DNA of 64,000 nt from Arthrobacter sp. OY3WO11 (GTDB lineage Bacteria; Actinomycetota; Actinomycetes; Actinomycetales; Micrococcaceae), in contig NZ_LWLP01000001.1 of assembly GCF_001641125.1 (NCBI RefSeq), forward strand, positions 1,334,530-1,398,529, given 5' to 3'. Under the pieces are notes generated by a model. That model saw nothing but the letters and a program-made list of their open reading frames with translations, was not told where the DNA came from and did not search any database. Position numbers and translations under genes: made by a program. Shown piece after piece: positions 1 to 7,342 of the stretch; the stretch's first letter is position 1, and each line of letters opens with the position of its first letter.

Positions 1-524
1 GAGTAGGTCTTGCCGTCTTCTGACCAGCCGTCGAAGTTGTACCCATAAGTAACTCCTACGGCAGGATCAGAGTAGAGCAATACGTTCGGTGTTTTCGCAG
101 AGGGTTGTATGCCTCCCCTCGTTGAGCCTCCGTAGAGGTCGGAGAAATCTTGCTTGCTGCCGTCATCCCCTGGGGAAGTCACCCACGTGCCGGAATGGGG
201 CGGTGCCCCCGCTTGGGCATCTTGACGCAGTTCGAGTTTGTGACCAAATCGCGCGAGAGTGCGTACCACGACGTCCGTGCCACCGTATATTTTTTCAGAC
301 AGATCACGGCCAAACTGGTTCTTATAGGCTGCTGCAAGGAGTGCCTTTGAATCCACCTCCACGTCCCCGACACGAACTATCCATTTGGCTGACTGGCGGA
401 ACCTTAGCGAGGCGCTATCTGTGTATCTCGCTGCAAAAGCCTGACCAGATCTCGCCGCCTCTAGCGCTTCCTCAACTGCTGCCGCCATTGCGGAAGGGCT
501 GTCTAGCTTGTCTAGTTGATGCAC
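1..524 (-). CDS. N-terminal part of a type IV restriction endonuclease (ScoMcrA/SRA-like), cut by the window edge
   Basis: An open frame runs on the minus strand from a GTG at 524 to the left edge, so only about 174 N-terminal residues are seen. A GGGGAG ribosome site lies five bases before the GTG, and an in-frame stop further upstream leaves it as the best start. Residues about 35-90 contain a 'VDSKALLAAAY' stretch followed by 'YGGTDVVRTLARFG'. This resembles the small N-terminal domain of ScoMcrA-type proteins, where a similar KAL...GG.qTv..L..LGF pattern occurs. Further on, 'LYSDPAVGVTYGYNFDGWSE' matches the opening of their SRA-like domain, which in that family reads modified DNA (methylated or phosphorothioated). 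The HNH nuclease part would lie outside the window. Enzyme activity is inferred from family resemblance only. Confidence 0.65.
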   Translation of the reverse strand, partial: MHQLDKLDSPSAMAAAVEEALEAARSGQAFAARYTDSASLRFRQSAKWIVRVGDVEVDSKALLAAAYKNQFGRDLSEKIYGGTDVVVRTLARFGHKLELRQDAQAGAPPHSGTWVTSPGDDGSKQDFSDLYGGSTRGGIQPSAKTPNVLLYSDPAVGVTYGYNFDGWSEDGKTY

Positions 525-707
525 TCCATCTCCCCGGTTTAGTCCTGCTTGCTGTACATCCCGCTCATCCTAAGCGAGGAATCAGGAAGGATTACGATGC
601 GCCATCGTGCGATGGAAGGTACGGGGCCTTGGCTGCGGTTACCGGATCAGCGTTCCGTTGGGATTAAAAGATGCCGTCGACATCTCATGGCGTGCCACCG
701 CGTGGTT

Positions 708-1572
708 TTAGAGTGCACAGCCAGGTTGATGACAGGTAGCAGTGCTGGGTCCTAGTGCTGCCTGCATGAGTTCCTCTATAAAGGCCGTTCCGAGGCGATA
801 TGCGTTTGCCTTCTCGATGAGAAACTTCAGCGCGGCCTCTCGCATAGCGCTTGCCGTCCGGGCGCTTCGCCAGTCGCGTCGTTCAACCAGTTCCCCAGCC
901 AGCTCCGCAAACTGTGATGAGAATATCTGCTCGTACTTTTGGCCACCCTGCCAGCCTCGGTATAGACCATCCGGAAGCCCCAACTGGCAACCAGGTCGTC
1001 ACAGATGGTCAAGGCTATTGACTCGATCGCCCGGCGTTTTTGTACTGATGCACCTCTGAATTCACGCGAAGCGGCCAGCTTTGCTTCGAACTTGCGCTAT
1101 TGCTCGCTCTGTACTTTCTGTGCCTCTTGCAGCTTTTTACTGGATTCCTGGGAAACTTCTGTTGTGGCCGCGGGGAGCTTGTCCCACAACTCGTCATGCC
1201 AATCTGCACCGGCGGCCCTTTCGAAAATGAGCCCCTGTCCTGGCCACTCAAAGTCAGCACCTCGATGTCACCCTCGTGAATACTGGTTTTGGCTATGACG
1301 AGGTCGACCTTGGGCGCGATTTCATTACTTTATTCGTCTGTCATAACGGAACGAAGCAACTCTGTATAGATCCGGGTTTCGCCAAGCGAGACGAAGGGTG
1401 GTTGGGCGCGGCTATGGCCAGCGCAGCATCCAGCGCGACGGTGGCTGCACTGAGCTTTAGGTCGATTTCCTATTGATTGAGCATCTGAGACGAACAGCAA
1501 TCCCGCGTCCGCTGCTGCAAGGGGAATTTGCTCAGCCAGGGCGGCGAACTCAGCCGAAGGGTAAGTAGTCAT
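708..1572 (-). pseudogene. Decayed gene of unknown function downstream of the helicase gene
   Basis: The ATG at 1572 overlaps the stop of the upstream helicase gene by ATGA, so this was once the next gene of that operon. Protein-like sequence continues for about 270 residues but moves between reading frames. It begins 'MTTYPSAEFAALAEQIPLA', then 'LKLSAATVALDAALAIAAP' in another frame, then 'IAPKVDLVIAKTSIHEGDIE', then 'FERAAGADWHDELWDKLPAA' with an in-frame stop a little later. A final block, 'QFAELAGELVERRDW', is in yet another frame. At least three frameshifts and two stops are visible. The middle part could form a charged coiled coil. The family is not recognised. Nothing coding was seen between 525 and 707. 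Confidence 0.6.
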
Positions 1573-4163
1573 AATGCCGACGGAAGTGCTTCTAGGCCCT
1601 CGTGTTCCACCTTCACCTCTACCACTGTGTCGTAAAGCCCGAACCGTCGCAGTCCCTGATGGGACTCGATGCCCGTGTAGGACAGGGATGCCTCCTCATA
1701 GCGACGGAAAGCGAAGACTGCTTGGTTCATATGAGTTGCGTTGAAGACACCGAGTGAGACAAGCAGGTGGAAGTCATCGACGGTGAGGCCAGTGACGGCT
1801 TTGAACAGCTCGGGCTCCAACTTGGTGATGACGTCGCGGAGGGTGTTCTCGCGGTAGTCGGTGAGGTACATAAATGCTGGGATCCGTGTTGCGAACTTGA
1901 TCAGCTTCTCTTGTATCTGTTTTCTCTTGGACTTGTAGTCCTTTTCCTCGGCACTGAGCTCCTTTTTCTCGGTAGGAGTAAGTGCGTCGCCGTGCTCTTT
2001 CTTCGTGTTTGTGACCGACTCGCTCTTGTTGACGACTGTCTCAAAGATTGAACTTCCTAGAGCGCGGAAGCCTTCAATATTCATAACGGCTTCCATGGCT
2101 GCCTGGCTACTCATGATCTTGCGAAGTGTCTCGTTGTCGACGTTCACGAGGATCGCAGACTCCCACTTGCGTGCCAATAGTGTAGCTGACGTCCCGGCCA
2201 TGGCGATGTCGAGGATCTCTCCGGCATCGACCGGTTTCATGTCGGAACCGTCGTAGGCCAATACGGGCAGAAAGCTGACGAGTTCGGCGACAGCATGTTC
2301 AGGGTTGATGGCATCCGGAGTCAATCCGTAACCGTAGTCGGAGATCTGGCGTAGGGCACGGGTGGGGGCGAAGTCGAAGACGAAACAAACTGGTTTCAGG
2401 ATGACTTCTTCGCTGGGGTTGTCACCATTTGGGTTCTTGATGGACCATGGTGACTGCACTCGAAATGCTGCCTGAAAGTAGGTCTCTGGCGAGTTCAAAT
2501 TGCGTAACATGAGGATTGAGGACCATTGCTTCACCGTGACGCCGGTGGTCAGCTTGCCGCACGAGAGTGTGATCGTCTTAGTAGCGTGACCGTCCCCGAT
2601 GGCTTCGCGAACAGGTGGAAGTGCTGCCAGACCGATACCGGCACGAGGTCCCGCCACTGAAAGTACCTCGTAGTCGTGCCAAAAAACATTCTGGCGCTCG
2701 GCCAGAAGGTTTGCCATCGCCTCACAGGCGGCAACGTTAGGCAAGAACCAGAATGAGTGCTGAAGGTACGGCAACAGGCGCACGTCGGAGTACGGGAATG
2801 GTGGACGACTACCTAAGTGCATGGCATCGACCTGAGTGGGCAAGTACGAGCCGCGGATGATGTCGAGCCACTTCTGCACGTCGCTCTTGTGCTTGAACTC
2901 CGCTGCGGCGCCCGATCCCTCAGCTTCGAAAAATTCGTTTAGGTTGAACTCGTCAAACTCTCCCTGATTCGCAACGGCGATGATTTCGTCAGGCATCTGG
3001 TAGGTAAGCAGACGCATCTCCGGTAACGCACCGTAGGGGTTCCACTCTGTGGGATGGGCTTCGGCGTACTCAACCTTGGCACGCTGCTCGTCGGTATACG
3101 TCCAGTTGAAAATCTGTTCCTCGATGAACTCCCCAGTCGCCAGCGCTTTGAACGGGGTCCCCGAGAGGTAGAGGTAGGCACGTGTTGTGATCGGGAGAAA
3201 GTCGTCTTCGGCGTTGCCAAGCTCATCGAGTTCCTCGTCGAACGTAGCAAGCGCATCCGCGCTTAGGGCTGCAAGCTCCTTCTTGGCCACCGTGGCGTCC
3301 TCGCCCTCGAAGAGCTCTTTTGCGGTATCTCGCCAAGCGCCGAAGTGGTACTCATCGAATATTACAAGATCCCAGTTGGTGGTATGCAGCCACTCGTTCT
3401 TAGCCTTGATGGCGCCGGTTTTATTGTCGCGTCCCAACAAATCCTGGAAGGACCCAAAGTACACCAGTGGACGGTCTGAGTCCGCCGATTCGAAGTCATA
3501 AGAGGTAGATGTTGACAGGTACTGCCAGCCGTCGAAGTCGGCATGGGTTTCGAGATCAGCCTTCCAGGCATCCGCCACGGCAGGCTTGAAGGTCAGCACG
3601 AGCACCCGCTGCGCCTGAAGCTTTTTTGCGAGCTGGTAGGAGGCAAAAGTTTTGCCGAAACGCATCTTCGCGTTCCAAAGAAACCGCGGAACAGTGTCCG
3701 GGTTCTCTTTCCAGATCTCGCGGTAGTAGCTGCAGGTCTTTTCGACGGCACTGGTCTGTTCGGGCCGCATCGCGAAGGTCTCATGATGCATGCCGGTCAC
3801 ATGCGCGCCGGTGCGCAGCTCGGAGATAGCTGTCAGCACGTCGGCAGGTGAGCAGCGCACCCATTCCCGAGAGGAACCCAACCGGGGATTGGCGAACCCC
3901 TTGTCGATGAGACGCTGGCGTACGTCGCTGTCGCGGAAAAGCGAACCATCCTCGCGTTCAGCGAGCACATCAGCGTGCAACACGTAGGGGTGCTGCATCT
4001 GCCCTTGTGATTCGCGGATCCGCTCGTTCACGTCAGACTTAGTGGTCTGGCCGATTTTGATCAGTCCGGTGTAGTCAGCCGGGGGGTGGATGGGCGACCA
4101 CGTGTAGATCCTCAGCCGCGCGGTGGGTTTCGGCGGCAGCAGCTCGTCGATGCTCTTAGTCAT
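1569..4163 (-). CDS. GIY-YIG (T5orf172-like) nuclease / SF2 helicase fusion, restriction subunit of a putative R-M system
   Basis: The protein has 864 residues from the ATG at 4163, whose codon overlaps the methylase stop by eight bases; an upstream ATG at 4202 would force a longer overlap. The first 60 residues contain 'RIYTW' and 'GLIKIGQTTKSDVNERI', resembling the GIY-YIG-related T5orf172 fold. An SF2 helicase core follows, with Walker A 'NAKMRFGKT' near residue 167, Walker B 'FDEYH' near 270 and motif III 'LSGTPF'. The C-terminal 400 residues are unassigned. Co-transcription with two N6-methylase genes suggests that it is the ATP-dependent cleavage and translocation subunit of a restriction-modification system; this role is inferred. 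The sequence is intact. The next gene of the operon is decayed, so activity could be compromised if that product was needed. Confidence 0.75.
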   Translation of the reverse strand: MTKSIDELLPPKPTARLRIYTWSPIHPPADYTGLIKIGQTTKSDVNERIRESQGQMQHPYVLHADVLAEREDGSLFRDSDVRQRLIDKGFANPRLGSSREWVRCSPADVLTAISELRTGAHVTGMHHETFAMRPEQTSAVEKTCSYYREIWKENPDTVPRFLWNAKMRFGKTFASYQLAKKLQAQRVLVLTFKPAVADAWKADLETHADFDGWQYLSTSTSYDFESADSDRPLVYFGSFQDLLGRDNKTGAIKAKNEWLHTTNWDLVIFDEYHFGAWRDTAKELFEGEDATVAKKELAALSADALATFDEELDELGNAEDDFLPITTRAYLYLSGTPFKALATGEFIEEQIFNWTYTDEQRAKVEYAEAHPTEWNPYGALPEMRLLTYQMPDEIIAVANQGEFDEFNLNEFFEAEGSGAAAEFKHKSDVQKWLDIIRGSYLPTQVDAMHLGSRPPFPYSDVRLLPYLQHSFWFLPNVAACEAMANLLAERQNVFWHDYEVLSVAGPRAGIGLAALPPVREAIGDGHATKTITLSCGKLTTGVTVKQWSSILMLRNLNSPETYFQAAFRVQSPWSIKNPNGDNPSEEVILKPVCFVFDFAPTRALRQISDYGYGLTPDAINPEHAVAELVSFLPVLAYDGSDMKPVDAGEILDIAMAGTSATLLARKWESAILVNVDNETLRKIMSSQAAMEAVMNIEGFRALGSSIFETVVNKSESVTNTKKEHGDALTPTEKKELSAEEKDYKSKRKQIQEKLIKFATRIPAFMYLTDYRENTLRDVITKLEPELFKAVTGLTVDDFHLLVSLGVFNATHMNQAVFAFRRYEEASLSYTGIESHQGLRRFGLYDTVVEVKVEHEGLEALPSAL

Positions 4164-5817
4164 CGACGTCAGCATCCGCAGCTGCATCGAAGAGGTCGTC
4201 ATCGTGCGCGGCGACCTGAGACTCGATAAATGCTATTTCTTCAACCGTGAGCCCGTAGCGCTCATAGAGCAACGCATCACTCCACTCCCGATCCAACGGA
4301 ACATCCGGCACAAACGCATACACATTTCTTGGCGCGTCCTGCGTGGACTTCCGCAGCGACACAAGGAACCGTACGAAGCGAGTCCGCAAGTACAAGGCGT
4401 ATTGGTTCGCCTCAGTCTCCGACCCAAAGTGCCCGGCGACGAGGTAGCTTTCGGTGCACGCGGTGCCAGGTCCCGCGACGATGGGCTTCGAGAGGAACTT
4501 CGTCTCGACCGCGGCGCTCGTTCCCTGCACTCGAGTCATGAGGACCTTCCACTCATCGATCCACCCATCGTTCACCGGGATGTCCGGGCGGTCGACCCAC
4601 GTGACCTTTCGTGATCCAAAGAGCTGAACCGGGTCCTTAATGCCCTGGCGCGTCTCTTGACCGTGTACGAATGTGCGCAACCCAAACGGCTTTTGGCTTG
4701 AGACCCGAGCATCGAGAGTGGGTTCGTGCTTGGCCTGGATTTTCTCGAGGATTGGGACGGCCTCATTGCGGCGTACTAGCACATCGTAGGCGTCGAGGTC
4801 GCGGACGACGGGTTCGCCGATGGGCTGGCCGTCCCACATGGTCTGGATGGTGCAGGGGCCGTCGTGGTCCCGGTCCCAGAGGAAGTAGGACACGCCACCG
4901 CGGATTTTCACGCCGGGGAAGGCCTCGTAGAGCTTGGGGTAGTCCACGATGCTCCGGATTCGGCGGTCGCCCAGCATCTTCTTGCGGTACTCATCAAGGC
5001 CCTTGCCACCGGCGAACCAGCGGGAGGGGGTCACGAAGACTGCGAAACGCGGATCAAGCTCGAGGGCTTTCTCGACGAACATCTGGTAAATCGGGGCTGC
5101 CGAGGAGCCGTGGCCGCCGTCGCTGAGCTGGTAGGGCGGGTTGCCGATGATCACATCGAACTGCATGTCTTCTCCGAACAGCTCGGCGGTGCGAGCCTTA
5201 ACGTTGTTTGTGTGGATGAGGGCGTAGGCGTGAGTCTCCAACTCGGCGCCTCGCCCATACTCTTCCTCATTGGCTCCGCAGTAGGTGCATTTACGTTGGG
5301 TGTAGATGGCGATTTCATCACCGGTTAGCGGATCGCTCCGAAATTCGCGTTTGCCGCCGCCCCAGGTGTGCTCGGTGCGTTGGAACCAGATGTTGCCGGA
5401 CTCGGTGGTGGAGGACCTCGCTACCGAGTGCGGGCCGTTGGCATGTTTGGAGCAGTAGACGCTTCGCCGCGCGAGGTAGCCCGTCAGCTCCGTGATGGCT
5501 ATTCCGTAGATCTGCCGAGTCAGGACGTGGTCCACGCGCTCGTTGAGGTCTGGGATAGAAGGGGCTAAACCATCAATCATGCGACGGGCGATTTCGCGAA
5601 GGAAGACGCCGGACTTGGTGAACGGGTCGAGGAAGGTCGCCGTTGGGTCGGCCCAGAGCTCGGCGCCGCCGTTCGCCTTCGCCCACGCTGTCGCAACCGA
5701 GTCCAGCATCCTGTTTGCCATCTCCGGCGGCGTGAATACCTCGTCGTTGGAAAGATTGGCGATGCAGGTGAGGACATCGGGGTTGTGGGTTCGCAGTGCC
5801 AGACGCCCCATGCTCAC
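4156..5817 (-). CDS. Eco57I-type N6-adenine DNA methyltransferase
   Basis: This 553-residue protein starts at a GTG that overlaps the preceding methylase stop as GTGA. It would transfer a methyl group from S-adenosylmethionine to the exocyclic amine of adenine. An AdoMet-binding motif I-like segment, 'FLDPFTKSGVFL', lies at about 62-73, with TKSG in place of the usual GSG. The catalytic motif IV is 'NPPY' at 226-229. A CxxC pair at 177-180 may form a small zinc knuckle between them. The C-terminal half would be the target-recognition region. It is translationally coupled to the small methylase upstream and the helicase-nuclease downstream. The split arrangement suggests a multi-subunit modification enzyme, but the recognition sequence cannot be predicted. 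Confidence 0.85.
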   Translation of the reverse strand: MSMGRLALRTHNPDVLTCIANLSNDEVFTPPEMANRMLDSVATAWAKANGGAELWADPTATFLDPFTKSGVFLREIARRMIDGLAPSIPDLNERVDHVLTRQIYGIAITELTGYLARRSVYCSKHANGPHSVARSSTTESGNIWFQRTEHTWGGGKREFRSDPLTGDEIAIYTQRKCTYCGANEEEYGRGAELETHAYALIHTNNVKARTAELFGEDMQFDVIIGNPPYQLSDGGHGSSAAPIYQMFVEKALELDPRFAVFVTPSRWFAGGKGLDEYRKKMLGDRRIRSIVDYPKLYEAFPGVKIRGGVSYFLWDRDHDGPCTIQTMWDGQPIGEPVVRDLDAYDVLVRRNEAVPILEKIQAKHEPTLDARVSSQKPFGLRTFVHGQETRQGIKDPVQLFGSRKVTWVDRPDIPVNDGWIDEWKVLMTRVQGTSAAVETKFLSKPIVAGPGTACTESYLVAGHFGSETEANQYALYLRTRFVRFLVSLRKSTQDAPRNVYAFVPDVPLDREWSDALLYERYGLTVEEIAFIESQVAAHDDDLFDAAADADVDD

Positions 5818-6461
5818 GCGGTGGCCTGGTTGGCGAGTTGACGGACAGTCATCGTCGGGTGACTTCGTGTCGGCGTAAAAAGGTCTTCTTCGGCAACCTC
5901 ACCGAACAGGGTGCCCTCGAAAGATGCACGCTGGGTCAGATCGGCATAGCGGAAGTCTCTACGTTGGAACTTTCCCTTCCCGAGATAACCCCACTCTGGG
6001 AAAGTAATGGGCTGGCCATCGGGAAGAGCCATGCTCAACGCATCGCCCTGAACGACGTTGGCGGCGAGCACCCACCGGGCGGCGCGCGCCCACTCGCTGT
6101 CTGCGTCAACACCAAGAAAACTATTGAAGACCGCCGAAAGACTGTCCCTACAGTCCTGTGCGTTATCGGGCAAGAGCTCGATTCCATAAATGCACATCAA
6201 GGAGAAGAGAGCATGGTGGCGCTTCTCAAACGGGCTTTTACCGTGCCTGACTTGCACGGTAATGAGCTTATGCAGCAGGACCGGTACCAGGAAGTTACCC
6301 GAGCCGCAGGCTGGCTCTAAGACTCTGGCGTCGATCCGCCCGGACTCATCCTTTACGAGCCTTAGCATGTCCTCGACCATCCACGCAGGAGTGAATACCT
6401 CGCCGTGGTCGGCGACCCGTTGCTTGGACTTGACCAAGTTCTCTGCCTCTTTGAGGCTCAT
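5814..6461 (-). CDS. Short N6-adenine methyltransferase protein (motif I half only)
   Basis: This 215-residue protein is the first gene of the operon, with an AAAGGAG ribosome site six bases before its ATG. 'GEVFTPAWMVEDML' near residue 20 and 'LEPACGSGNFL' at about 48-58 are the N-terminal hallmark and AdoMet-binding motif I of N6-adenine methylases. The chain ends before any NPPY or DPPY catalytic motif. It therefore looks like the N-terminal half of a methylase and may work only with the next gene product, whose own motif I is degenerate while its NPPY is intact. Because the two genes overlap by GTGA and neither shows frameshift scars, the split looks like the native arrangement and not a break. 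Confidence 0.75.
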   Translation of the reverse strand: MSLKEAENLVKSKQRVADHGEVFTPAWMVEDMLRLVKDESGRIDARVLEPACGSGNFLVPVLLHKLITVQVRHGKSPFEKRHHALFSLMCIYGIELLPDNAQDCRDSLSAVFNSFLGVDADSEWARAARWVLAANVVQGDALSMALPDGQPITFPEWGYLGKGKFQRRDFRYADLTQRASFEGTLFGEVAEEDLFTPTRSHPTMTVRQLANQATA

Positions 6462-6689
6462 TGCCGCTCCTTTATATGGTGCTCCTGTCTCCTAGATTAG
6501 GCGATCTATCCCAGCGCAAGATGATTCGCTGCTGTCGGTGGGCCGGCTTTTCCTGCCGTGTGGCCTCCCATAGCTGGTTGTGACGTGACGTTGCTGGGAA
6601 GGTCGTGGTAAAGGCCTTCAAATATCAGACAGATTGGGCCCGGTCCCACGCCGAGGTCAACACCCTAAAGCTGATCAGAACCGCCGCCG

Positions 6690-7190
6690 GACACCTCCTG
6701 GCGCGCTGCCGCCTGGTTCCTCGTGGTAGAAGAGCGTGGAGCGGGCTCGCCCCGCTAAGCCTATGAGGACGTCGAACCGGTGCTAAGCGTTGGGAGCGAT
6801 GACAGCGCGGACCTTTAGCCCTGTTCCTCGTCCCCCAGGGCGTCTACTTATTCAGGAAGGCCACCTCTGTGCGCAGGCGTTCGTTCTCACGGCGCAGCTG
6901 CTATACCTCAGACTCGGGTATCCGGCTGTCCCGGTATTTGTTTTCGGACGGCCTTTCGGCTTAAGCGCAGTCCGTCCTCGCCTTCGGTCCCGGTACTAAA
7001 GTGGACACTTCTCGAGCAGCATCGGAGAGGACAGCCCGAGTTCTTTCGCGAGGACGACTTTGGGCTCCTCCGCGCGGTACGGCTGCATAGTATCGAGCTT
7101 GAACTCGAACGAGGACACCAGGTCGTGCTGGCTTCGCCACCAGCGTCGTACCTCCGCGTCTGCCATCGAGCGACCATACAAACGTGATGG
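6690..7190 (-). mobile_element. Degenerate IS3-family (IS150-like) transposase remnant
   Basis: Reading the minus strand from about 7190, an orfA-like sequence appears: 'FKLDTMQPYRAEEPKVVLAK' and 'ELGLSSPMLLEKCPL', then 'EGEDGLR' in another frame, then the leucine-zipper piece 'QLRRENERLRTEVAFLNK'. Below it, to about 6690, an orfB N-terminus can be read: 'HRFDVLIGLAGRARSTLFYH', with a stop just before it. Several frameshifts and stops show that the element is dead, and most of orfB is missing. No terminal inverted repeats were identified by eye. It separates the methylase operon (starting at 6461) from the next helicase gene. The flanks 6462-6689 and 7191-7342 show no gene. Confidence 0.65.
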
Positions 7191-7342
7191 CACCCTCTAC
7201 CTAATCCACGTCGGGTCGCTACCGCCCAAGTACCTCCTCCGGGTCGGCGGGCCTATTGGGTAGCAGGCTTAACGTTTTGAATTGAGAATCTGCAGTGAAG
7301 ACGAACAGACTATAGCTTTAGCAAAACGCAGGAGGAGGGCTA

